A stretch of DNA of 64,000 nt, taken from contig NC_133169.1 in NCBI RefSeq assembly GCF_040802235.1, positions 44,151,034 through 44,215,033 on the forward strand. The letters run 5' to 3'. Each line of letters begins with the position of its first letter. The stretch's first letter is position 1. The notes under the pieces were generated by a model, which was not told the DNA's origin, did not search any database, and saw nothing but the letters and a program-made list of their open reading frames with translations. Below are positions 43,857 through 54,420 of the stretch, piece by piece. A program made the position numbers and the translations under genes. Source of the stretch: Manis javanica (Eukaryota; Chordata; Mammalia; Pholidota; Manidae).

Positions 43857-46298
43857 ATGGGCTGGTGCAAACATCTCTTATGTTCTGGTCAAAGGCACAG
43901 TTATTCCAGAAAATATATCCTTGGTTCTGAAAAACATTCACCATCATTTTAATGATCGTTAATTACCAACAGGTCATCTCAGCATATGCCAACCTGTCTG
44001 GATTCACTGAAAAACATCTTTCAGAGACCATTCTCTTCGAGAGACCATCCTCTGCAAACAGTACTATTCATCATCCCAGGCAGGCCAGGTATCCCTATGA
44101 AGAGTCTTGAATAAATGTGTTTATGTGTTACACGTGTTCATGTGTCTTCTGTGTCCGTATTGCTGACCTACTTTGGAATGAGATCCACAGGGAGCAGTCA
44201 CCGTGTCCTTAATGATTCAATGCCAGGCATCAGTACCAATTAAATGTGTTCTAATGGTAAAAGTGAGGCAGCATTGAGGAAACATTTATTAGGACAACTC
44301 AATTGTATTTGGGGTTCTATTTTCTTAGTCACCTTTTATGAATGTTTGTGTTCTCTAACCACTGAAATTAAACTATAGGTACTTACAATGCCTTTATTCA
44401 CATAGCTAGTCTAATATATGCCGGGAAATCAGGAAACATATACTGATTAATTGGTTAATGTTTGACTTCTGTCTTAAGGTAGTAACATTACTACAATCCT
44501 TCTAAAACATCCATTCATACCTTATTACTGTGGTATAGATAAACATAGAATGAAGAAATCAAGATATTTTATGAGTTAACCCAGCTCCATTGGTCAATTC
44601 TATTCTCAGCCTCTCCCTCTGGTATACTGGTAGACAAATATTTCTTCTTCTAATTAGTTTGTAGTTAATTGTGGTGTTTTGATAGATGTAGAGTGCTGAT
44701 AGAATATAAACTAAATAAGGACCACACTGACTGAGCCTTCTCCACCCATTTACCCAATTGTGACTTCCTCCTGCACCTGAGGTTCTAAAATGTGACAAGC
44801 CAAAAAGAAGTTTGCATTTACCCAGTATTTATTTTCTGTATTGGTAGAGGGCTGTTGGGCATGTTTGGGAGAGGTTTGCTAGTTTACAATGTCTAGGAAA
44901 GGTTACTCAGCCTATGTCATTCTGGTGTCAACACAGAGGGAAAAAGTGTTTCCTCCACTGATACTGATGTAAGCAAGACATATTCTCATCAATATGCTAA
45001 TCACAAGGCTAAAGAATTTCTCCTTGGAAAACTCCTAGTAATTTGATCTTACCCTGAAATCAAACAAGAAAACAGAAAAGAGCTTGTAAAATGGCTTGGA
45101 TGGATAAATCTCTTCAAGTGGAGCAGGTACCCAGGATTAAATTGTGAATCACCATTGATGTTGCTTCAATTCAGTTCCATTCTCTGCATCTCCGCACTGC
45201 TACTTCCTCCTCTCTTCTTCTCTTGCCTTGTTAGCGCCTCTCCTCATCTTTCCCTCTGTAAAATCCTTCATTTTGCAATTCCCATTTCCGCTCTGCTCTG
45301 AGTACTTGTCTTCTTTCCCATTTCCTCAGAGTCCTGCCTAGACCTGGGTTGTTATTACCAATATTAACAGGGCTTTTGTTCTTACATCCCCAAGATGAAT
45401 CTTTTGCCCATGTAACAAGGACATTTTACACAGACAATTTTAAATATTTCAAATGTATCTGAGAAGCAGCAGGTACAGGAGATGCATTCTGATAAGTTCC
45501 TAGAGGTATCACAGGAATTAGTGATCAGGGCAGGGAAGGGGGGCCTGTGGGATGTGGTCAGGCATCTATTCCCTACCTCAGTGGTGCGAGGGTGTGTTCA
45601 CTTCACGGCGATCTGCCAACCTCAGCACTTCTCATGCACGCAGTGTTCTGTTGTGTGCTATATTTTAATGCAATCAATTATTTTTTAAAAATCACATCAT
45701 ATATATTGTGGTGTCTTCTCCCCTCACACACAAGACTAGTCTTACCTTACAGGGAAGGATCAGGGATTTTTTCCCAGTCACCATAACAAATTCTTATATA
45801 AGGTAATTTTTGGTTACTAGATATTCCTGTTTATTAAAAATATATAAGTTGGTAATGAAAATGTTAAGTTATAACAATTTACAATGATTCGATATATAAA
45901 AAGTGTCCACTCTGAAGATGTCAGGTACTGTTTTAGATTATGGGGAAAATAATGAAGGGAAAACTGTCCCTATTTTTTGAAGCATCTTCAACTGCATTCT
46001 CTGATTTTGATCCTGATCTTTACAAAGTTCTACCAAGTATTTGGAGAAGGAATCAGCCTGAGGGGAGATGGAGAAGCTGGGGCTGAGTGCAAATGATCAC
46101 CTCTGCAAGAGGCAGATGGTAGCTTCAGAGCTTTGACTTCTGACCTGCAGTCTTGTGTTCTTATGCCAATTCTTACTCTTAATTGACAGAAAAGAGAGAA
46201 GCATGTGGTGCAAAGTGCAGCTGCCAGCCTGTTAATCCTGCTAGTATCCTAGAGAAAAAATTCTCTGTGGACTAACATGCTTATAAAAATCCACATTT
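43857..46298. other. Intergenic; weak L2-like piece and pyrimidine-rich patch
   Basis: I see no gene. Bases 44165-44265 weakly resemble an L2/MIR-type 3' end ('agatccacagggagcagtcaccgtgtc'). Bases 45180-45330 are C/T-rich. The remainder is unclassified. Confidence 0.5.
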
Positions 46299-47136
46299 GG
46301 GGGTGGAGCCAAGATGGTGGTGTGAGTAGAGAAGCGGGAATCTCCTCCCAAAACTACATATATTTATGAAAATATAACAAGGACAACTCTTCCTAGAATA
46401 GAGACCAGAGGACACAGGAAAACATGCAGACCACATGCACACCTGCGAGAACTCAGTGCCTCGCAAAGGTGGTAAGATACAAGCCCCAGCCCAGTGGGAC
46501 CCGAGTGCCCCTACTCCCACCTCCTGGCAGGAGGAGAGGAGTCAGAGCAGGGAGGGAGAAGGGAGCCAGGACTGCTGAACACCCAGCCCCAGCCATCAAG
46601 ACCAGAGCACAGACACAGTGCATGTGTGGGGTCCTGGATACTAGGGAAACAGGGCAGGAAGACCAGTGAGTGGGTCCCAGAGGCCAGCACCTGAGGACAA
46701 AGAAAAGCGAGAGGCTTTTGTTTTGTTTTGTTTTATTTTGTTTTGTTTTGGCGAGTGCTTTTTGGAAGTCTTAAAGTGACAGGGTGAGATGCTTAGTCTA
46801 GAGGAAGGGAATCTGGGGATCTCTGGGCACTATAACCCCCTGGGCAGCAGGAAGCACAGACGCAACTCACAGAGATAAATAGCCTCACTCCCTCTTCCCC
46901 TACAATGCAGCTCCACAATTTTGGAGCTGCAGCCTGAAACAGGCCATGCCCACAGAGACAGCAGACATAAACTCCATAGCAGCCAGGCAGGAAGCAGAAG
47001 CCCTGACTGCACGCAGCTGCACAGCACAAGCCACTAGAGGTTGCTGTTCTCCCAGAAGAGGAGGGCCACAAACCAACAAAAAAGGAAGTTCTACCAGCAG
47101 TCACTTGTCCCAGCTCTGCAAACTACTTCTAAAACC
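46299..47136 (+). promoter_or_regulatory. L1-D 5' UTR, about one tandem unit
   Basis: A YY1-like motif, caagatggt, lies at 46310-46318, one base off the form in L1-B and L1-C. One tandem unit equivalent to those of L1-A and L1-B lies at about 46640-46785. Its A-rich part appears on this strand as a (GTTTT)n tract at 46718-46750. The T-rich orientation shows that this simple repeat grew from a different part of the unit, or by independent slippage, compared with L1-B. Confidence 0.7.
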
Positions 47137-47988
47137 ATGAAAAGGCAAAATTACAGGCAAACCAAGATCACAGAGACAACAGCAGAGAAGGAGGCAGACC
47201 TAACCAGTCTTCCTGAAAAAGAAATATAAGTAAAAAAAATAAACATGCTGATGGAGATGGAGAGAAATATGCAAGAACTAAGGGAGGAAGTCTGGAGGGA
47301 GATCACAGATGCCAGGAAGGAGATTACAGAAGTGAAACAAACTCTGGAAGGATTTATAAGCAGAATGGATAAGATGAAAGAGGCCATTGATGGAATAGAA
47401 ACCAGAGATCAGGAATGCATAAAAGCTGACATAAAGAGAGATAAAAGGATCTCCAGGAATGAAACAATATTAAGAGAACTGTGTGACCAAGCCAAGAGGA
47501 ACAATGTCCATATTATAGAGGTACCAGAAGAAGAAGAGAGAGAAAAAGGGATAGAAAGTGTCTTTGAAGAAATAATTGCTGAAAACTTACCCAAAATGGG
47601 GGAGAAAATAATCGAACACACCACAGAAATACACAGAACTCCCAACAGAAAGGACCCGAGGACACCAAGACACATAAAAATTAAAATGGCAAAGATCGAG
47701 GACAAGGAAAGAGTTTTAAAGGCAGCTAGAGAGAAAAAGGTCATCTATAAAGGAAGACCCATCAGGCTATCATCAGACTTCTCGACAGAAACCTTACAGG
47801 CCAGAAGACAATGGCATGATATATTTAATGCAATGAAACAGAAGAGCCTTGAACCAAGGATACTGTATCCAGCACGATTATCATTTAAATATGACAGAGG
47901 GATCAAACGATTTCCAGACAAACGAAAGCTGAGGGAATTTGCCTCCCACAAACCACCTATACAGAGCATCTTAGAGGGGATGCTCTAG
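47137..47988 (+). pseudogene. L1-D ORF1, nearly intact (one in-frame stop)
   Basis: The ATG at 47137 (M-K-R-Q-N-Y-R-Q) opens a frame interrupted by a single TAA at 47227. From an in-frame ATG at 47245 the remaining 247 codons are open to TAG at 47986 and contain most of the coiled coil, the R-E-L-C-D-Q element and the whole C-terminal domain. It carries one coiled-coil unit. Apart from that stop, the upstream and downstream parts share one frame, so the damage is slight compared with ORF2. Confidence 0.9.
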
Positions 47989-48163
47989 ATGGGAGCACTC
48001 CTAGAAAGAGCACAGAACAAAAAAACCAACAAATGAAGAATGGAGAAGGAGGAATAAGAAGGGAGAGAAGAAAAGAATCTACAGACAGTGTATAACAGCT
48101 CAATAAGCGAACTAAGCTAGGCAGTGAGATACTAAAGAGGCTAACCTTGAACCTTTGGTAACC

Positions 48164-51100
48164 ATGAATTTAAAGCCTGCAATGGCAGTAAGTACACATC
48201 TTTCAATAGTCACCCTAAATGTAAATGAACTGAATGCACCAATCAAAAACAAAGAGTAATAGAATGGATTAAAAAAAGCAAGATCCATCTATATGCTTCT
48301 TACAAGAAACTCACCTCAAACCCAAAGACATGCACGGACTAAAAGTCAAGGGATGGAAAAATATATTTCAGGCAAACAACAGCAAGAAGAAAGCAGGGGT
48401 TGCAGTACAAATATCAGACAAAACAGACTTCAAAACAAAGAAAGTAACAAGAGATAAAGAAGGACACTACATAATGATAAAGGGCTCAATCCAACAAGAG
48501 GATATAACCATTCTAAGTATATATGCACCCAACACAGGAGCACCAGCATATGTGAAACAAATACTAACAGAACTAAAGGGGGAAATAGACTGCAATGCAT
48601 TCATTTTAGGAGACTTCAACACACCACTCACCCCAAAGGATAGATCTACTGGGTAGAAAATAAGTAAGGACACAGAAGCAGTGAACAACACAGTAGAACA
48701 AATGGACGAAATAGACATCTATAGAACTCCACATCCAAAAGCAACAGGATATACATTCTTCTCAAGTGCACATGGAACATGCACCAGAATAGACCACTTA
48801 CTAGCCCACAAAAAGAGCCTCAGCCAAAATATTAAAATTCTACCAACCAACTTTTCAGACCACAATGTTATAAAATGAGTAATAAATTCTACTATGAAAA
48901 AAAAGGCTCACAAACACATGGAAGCTTAACAACATGCTCCTAAATAATCAATGGATCAACAAACCAATTAAAAAAGAGATCAAGGAATATATGGAATCAA
49001 GTGACAACAACAACAAAAAGACCCAACTTCTGTGGGATGCAGCGAAAGCAGTCCTAAGAGGAAAGTATATAGCAATCCAGGCACACTTGAAGAAGGATGA
49101 ACAATGCCATGTGAATAGTCTAACATCACAATTATCAAAACTGGAAAAAGAAGAACAAATGAAGCCTAAAGTCAGCAGAAGGAGGGACATAATAAAGATC
49201 AGAGAAGAAATAAACAACATTGAGAAGAATAAAACAATAGCAAAAATCAATGAAACAAAGAGCTGGTTCTTTGAGAAAATAAACAGAATAGATAAGCTCT
49301 AGCCAAACTTATTAAGAGAAAAAGAGAATCAACACAAATAAACAGCATCAGAAATGAGAACAGAAAAATCACGACAGACTCCACAGAAAAAAAAAATTAT
49401 TAAATACTACTATGAAAACCTATATGCCAACAAGCTGGAAAACCTAGAAGAAATGGACAACTTCCTAGAAAAATACAACCTTCCAAGACTGACCAAGGAA
49501 GAAACACAAAAGTTAAAAAAACCAATTATGAGCAACAAGATTGAAACAGTGATTAAAAAACTACCCGGAAACAAAACCCCAGGCTGGACGGATATACCTC
49601 GGAATTTTATCAGACACACAGAAAAGACATACCCATTCTCCTTAAAGTTTTCCAAAAAATAGAGGAACAGGGAATACTCCCAAACTCATTGTATGAAGCC
49701 AACATCACCCTAATACCAAAACCAGGCAAAGACCCCCACAAAAAAGAAAATTACAGACCAGTATCACTGATGAATGTAGATGCAAAAATGCCCAGTAAAA
49801 TATTAGCAAACCATATTCAAAAGTATATAAAAAGGATCATACACCATGACCAAGTGGGATTCATCCAAGGGATGCAAGGATGGTACAACATTTGAAAATC
49901 CATCAACATCATCCACCAGATAAACAAAAAGAAAGACAACCGCATGATCATCTCCATAGATGCTGAAAAAGCATTTGACAAAATTCTACATCCATTTATG
50001 ACAAAAACTCTCAGAAAAACGGGTACAGAGTGCAAGTACCTCAGCATAATAAAGGCCATATATGATAAGCCACAGACAACATCATACTGAACAGCGAGAA
50101 GCTGAAAGCTTTTCCTCTGATACCAGGAACAAGACAGGGATGTGCACTCTTCTCACTGTTATTTAACATACTACTGGAGGTCCTAGCCATGGGAATCAGA
50201 GAAAATAAAGAAATACAAGGAATACAGATTGGTAAATAAGAACTTAAACTGTCACTATTTGTAGATGACATGATATTGTACATAAAAATCCCCAAAGTCT
50301 CCACTCCAACACTAGTAGAACTGATATCAGAATACAGCAGAGTTGCAAGATACAATATTAACACAAAGAAATCTCTGGCTTTCCTATATACTAACAATAA
50401 ACCAATAGAAAGAGAAATCAGTAAACAATTCCATTCACAATTGCATGAAAAAAATAAAATACCTAGGAATAAACCTAACCAAGGAAGTGAAAGACCTATA
50501 CCCTGAAAACTGCAAGTCACTCTTAAGAGAAATTAAAGGGGACACTAACAAATGGAAACACATCCCATGCTTGTGGCTGGGAAGAATTAATATCGTCAAA
50601 ATGGCCATCCTGCCCAAAGCAACATACAGATTTCATGCAATCCCTATCAAATTACCAGCAACATTCTTCAATGAACTGGAACAAATAATTCAAAAATTCA
50701 TATGGAAACACCAAAGACACTGAATAGCCAAAGCAATCCTGAGAAAGAAGAATAAAATATGGGGGATAACACTCCCCAACTTCAAGCCCTAATACAAAGC
50801 CATAGCAATCAAGACAATTTGGTACTGGCACAAGAACAGAGCCACAGACCAGTGGAACAGATTAGAGACTCCAAACATTAACCCAAACATATATGGTCAA
50901 CTAATATTCGATAAAGGGGCCATGGACATACAATGGTGAAATGACAGTCTCTTCAACAGATGGTGCTGGCAAAATTGGACAGCTACATGTAGGAGAATGA
51001 AACTGGACCATTGTCTAGCCCCATACACAAAAGTAAATTCAGAATGTATCAAATACATGAATGTAAGTCATGAAACCATACAACACTTAGAAAAAAACAT

Positions 51101-51985
51101 AGACAAAAACCTCTTAGATATAAACATGAGTGACCTCTTCTTGAACATATCTCCCCGGGAAAGGAAAACAAGAGCAAAAATGAACAAGTGGGACTATATT
51201 AAGCTGAAAAGCTTCTATACAGCAAAAGACACCATCAATAGAACAAAAAAGTACCCTACAGTATGGGAGAATATATTTGTAAATGACAGATACAGTAAAG
51301 GCTTGATCTCCAAAATATATAAAGAGCTCCCCACCTCTACAAACAAAAAACAAATAATCCAATTAAAAAATGGGCAGAGGAACTGAACAGACAGTTCTCC
51401 AAAAAAGAAATACAGATGGCCAACAGACACATGAAAAGATGCTCCACATCACTAATTATCAGAGAAATTCAAATTAAGACCACAATGATATATCACCTCA
51501 CACCAGTAAGGATGGCTGACATCCAAAAGACAAACAACAACAAATGTTGGCGAGGTTGTGGAGAAAGGGGAACCCTCCTACACTGCTGGTGGGAATGTAA
51601 ATTAGTTCAACCATTGTGGAAAGCCATATGGAGGTTCCTCAAAATGCTCAAAATAGACATACCATTTGACCGAGACATTCCACTCCCAGGAATTTATCCT
51701 AAGAATGCAGCACTCAAGTTTGAAAAAGACAGATGCACCCCTATGTTTATCACAGCACTATTTACAATAGCCAAGACTAGGAAGCAATCTAAGTGTCCAT
51801 CATTAGATGAATGGATAAAGAAGATGTGGTACATATACACAATGGAATATTACTCAGCCTTAAGAAGAATACAAATCCTACCATTTGCAACAACATGGAT
51901 GGAGCTAGAGGGTATTATGCTCAATGAAATAATCCAAGTGGAGAAAGAGAAATACCAAATGATTTCACTCATCTGTAGAGTATAA
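48164..51985 (+). pseudogene. L1-D ORF2 pseudogene
   Basis: The ATG at 48164 (M-N-L-K-P-A-M-A) is kept. The endonuclease is split: 48330-48656 carries A-F-I-L-G-D-F-N-T-P, and 48681-48878 carries Y-T-F-F-S-S-A-H-G-T and N-F-S-D-H. The reverse transcriptase follows in pieces, with the active-site box at about 50249-50280 reading F-V-D-D. The C-terminal part, 51416-51985, is a long open stretch with the Cys-rich element [18 protein letters not shown] and [11 protein letters not shown]. At least eight interruptions make it inactive. Confidence 0.93.
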
Positions 51986-52333
51986 GAACAAAGGAAAAAC
52001 TGAAGGAACAAAACAGCAGTGGAATCACAGAACCCAAGAATGGACTAACAGGTACCAAAGGGAAAGGGACTGGGGAGGATGGGTGTGTAGGGAGGGATAA
52101 GGGGGGGGAAGAAGAAAGTGGGTATTATGACTAGCATGCATAATGGGGAGGGTGGGAGAAACGGGAGGGCTGTACATCACAGAGAAGACAAGTAGTGATT
52201 CTACAACATTTTGCTATCCTGATGGACAGTGACTGTAAAGGTGTTTGTGGGGGGACCCTGGTATAGGGGAGAGCCTATTAAACATAATATTCCTCATGTA
52301 ATTGTAGATTAATGATAAAAAAAGAAAGAAAAG
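51986..52333 (+). other. L1-D 3' UTR and internal A-rich tract
   Basis: Bases 52060-52172 are a purine tract with many G runs, homologous to 22995-23105. The L1 body then ends in an A-rich tract at 52316-52333. This is the remnant of the ordinary L1 poly(A) position, and its survival inside the element is the hallmark of read-through into downstream sequence. Confidence 0.8.
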
Positions 52334-52739
52334 GGGGATTACTCTCTTATAGGATAAAACTAACTGTAAATCAATGATTAAAGCATGCTTTAAATATCCT
52401 TATTTTTGATCATTTAAAGGGTGTCAAATGATCAGCTATGGAAGTACATTTTTCTGATAATATTCCTTTCTCTTAAAAAAAAGCAGTTCCTGTGGGGTGA
52501 TATCCAATGTGTTCTTCACAATGATATAAAGGGCATATCAAAGTGTAGGCATAGGGTTTGTTTGTGTTTATACAGAGGATCAAAGCCTAATTTGGCTACC
52601 CAGAAAACGAATTATGATACGATATGAAGAAAAACTTCCAACATCAACATTGTCTGAAAGAGTCATTCCAGAAGATGATCATCAAAAAACTTCAACAAAG
52701 ATCCTGGCGCTGTTGCAGTTGTAGCTGCATTCATCCCTG

Positions 52740-53202
52740 TGGTTACTGGACTTGCCATTGGAATGAAGAACGAGATATCTAAGCTGGCCTGTCCATACAG
52801 TAAAACAACAAATTTGACTGGATGTATACTGTTGGAACTCAACCAAGAATTAGGAGAAGTGCAAGTTGCAGTTCTCCAAAATTGTGCAACTATAGACTAC
52901 TGTTAAAAGAACATATGGGATGTGAACAGTTCCCAGGAAAGTGTTGTTTTAATTTGTCTGATTTTTCTCAAACTATTCAAATTCAGTTAGACAATATCCA
53001 TCATATTATTGATAAGTTTTCACAAATGCCTAGGGTGCCTAACTGGTTTTCTTGGTTTCACTGGAGATGGCTGGTAATTGTAGGTCTGCTTTGGTTATGT
53101 AGCTGTATTCCTATTATGTTAATGTGTGTGTGCAATTTAATTAGTAGTTTAAAACCGATATATGCTTATGTTACTCTACAAGAAGATATGTCAAAGAAAT
53201 AA
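52740..53202 (+). pseudogene. Retroviral Env transmembrane-subunit fragment in L1-D tail, one frameshift
   Basis: This is the counterpart of 22410-22000. Its N-terminal part (to about 52895) reads in one frame and ends in a stop. The rest is open in another frame, overlapping from 52822 to 53202, so a shift lies near 52900. The cysteine cluster is C-E-Q-F-P-G-K-C-C, a complete C-X6-C-C as in gamma/type-D retroviral TM subunits. W-rich membrane-proximal and membrane-span segments follow. The cytoplasmic tail is about ten residues longer than in the L1-A copy, which has an earlier stop. No complete surface subunit is present. Confidence 0.85.
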
Positions 53203-54109
53203 TCAATCTTCCCATGTTTTCTTCCATCTGCTACTTCTATACCTTTTCTTCTTCCTTCCTAATTCCAACCCTTAAGTACAATTCGTGCTTCATAACAAAA
53301 TTACTGAGAATCATAATTCTTCCAAGTGGTAAAGTTACCTCAAGACAAATGCTGGGCATAAAAGCCACAGGGCATAAATCTGCAAAGAAGTAAAAAGCTA
53401 ACCTTTTCAAACAATATTGCTTCTCTCTCACTTACCAACTTTACATTTACCTGTATGACCCTGGAAGAAGACTGGTAAGTCAGAGACGGGTAAGATTCCT
53501 CAAGGGAGGAACAACCTAAGGACTGTGCCTAAGACAGGCACTGTCTCAGGGGGGCCATCAGGTGAGAAATTGGGGATCAACAGAGGTGAGGCTTAGATCC
53601 CCACACCCCCTGTTTTGAGAGAAATCTTCTGCATCCATGGATGTTTTGTTGCCTTTGTCTAGCTTGGATTAATACTTAGTCTAGAGACACACACCTGATC
53701 ATCTACATTTGCCCTCTTACAGCACTAAACTATGTTTTCTATCTTTATACTGCATCTACCTACCACTTCAACATTTTATTAAAAATAATAATAATAACAA
53801 TAATAATAAGGGAGAAATTTGGGATTCACATATAAATCAAGTATAAAAATTGAACGAATATTCATATTTGACCTGATTGTTTATAGTTCATAATGCGTGA
53901 TCAAAACTGAAAGTTTCTGTGATGACTGTGTTTGCACTGTTCACCATGTAAGAACTTATTCACTATGTAAGAATTTGTTCACCATCTAAGAACTTGTTCG
54001 TTATGCTTCAGAAGATTGGAGACTATTGAGAACTAGGCTTGGGGTTGATTAATGATTGTGCATTGAGGCCCCTATACAGAATTTTATTGTTGTTAACAAC
54101 CATTTGATC

Positions 54110-54115
54110 AATAAA
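54110..54115 (+). terminator. Polyadenylation signal AATAAA of the L1-D extension
   Basis: AATAAA is followed 19 bases after its first A-run by the ten-base poly(A) at 54134. The same signal and the same cleavage point are used in the L1-A copy. Confidence 0.88.
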
Positions 54116-54224
54116 TATGAGAGATGCCCTCTCAAAAAAAAAAGAATAAACTATTGTCAGCTGAATTTGCACTATCAGTGAATACTTTGATTTACTCCAT
54201 AATTACATGTATATACATACATAG

Positions 54225-54226
<2 letters not shown>

Positions 54227-54271
<45 letters not shown>
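54227..54271. repeat. (TA)n microsatellite
   Basis: An uninterrupted TA run of about 45 bases. The surrounding 54190-54470 is dominated by further TA/TATG steps. Confidence 0.95.
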
Positions 54272-54272
<1 letters not shown>

Positions 54273-54387
54273 TTATGTATACAATAATACATATATAACA
54301 GCATATTAAACTATATACAGTTATATATATATACACGTATATAAATGTATATATATATTCATCATACATATTGGTGATATATAGATA

Positions 54388-54419
<32 letters not shown>

Positions 54420-54420
54420 C
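54388..54420. repeat. (TG)n(TA)n compound microsatellite
   Basis: A short TG run passes into a TA run. Open frames across this area are artefacts of the repeat. Confidence 0.9.

Larger units (their letters stand above)
52334..54133 (+). mobile_element. Retrovirus-derived 3' extension of L1-D (env TM plus 3' non-coding part)
   Basis: This 1.80-kb block matches 22830-21049 along its whole length and in the same order. Env-derived sequence occupies about 52540-53202, and non-coding sequence 53203-54133. An AAT/AAC patch at 53785-53808 corresponds to the T-A-T patch in the L1-A copy. It closes with AATAAA (54110) and poly(A). The first 200 bases (52334-52540) are AT-rich and unclassified. The viral family is not settled: the Env motif class is gamma/type-D-like, and LTR edges are not visible to me. 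Confidence 0.88.
46299..54143 (+). mobile_element. Full-length LINE-1 copy L1-D with env-type 3' extension
   Basis: The element starts at about 46299 (gggggtggagcc) and runs through 5' UTR, ORF1 (47137-47988), ORF2 (48164-51985) and 3' UTR to 52315. An A-rich tract (52316-52333), the retrovirus-derived extension (52334-54133) and a poly(A) of ten A (54134-54143) follow. Both ORFs are broken. I could not find a target-site duplication: the bases before 46299 and after 54143 do not match. The flanks may have changed, or the insertion may have involved a deletion. Total length is about 7.8 kb, unusually long for an L1. Confidence 0.94.

Noticed and set aside
12390-54133. Link between the betaretroviral remnant (12.4-13.4 kb) and the env-type L1 tails
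   Set aside because: No shared sequence was found. The Env motif class (C-X6-C-C) could occur in type-D-like viruses with betaretroviral gag, but that alone does not connect these two copies.
46261-54170. Target-site duplication around L1-D
   Set aside because: Searched by eye between the bases before 46299 and after 54143; no match above chance.
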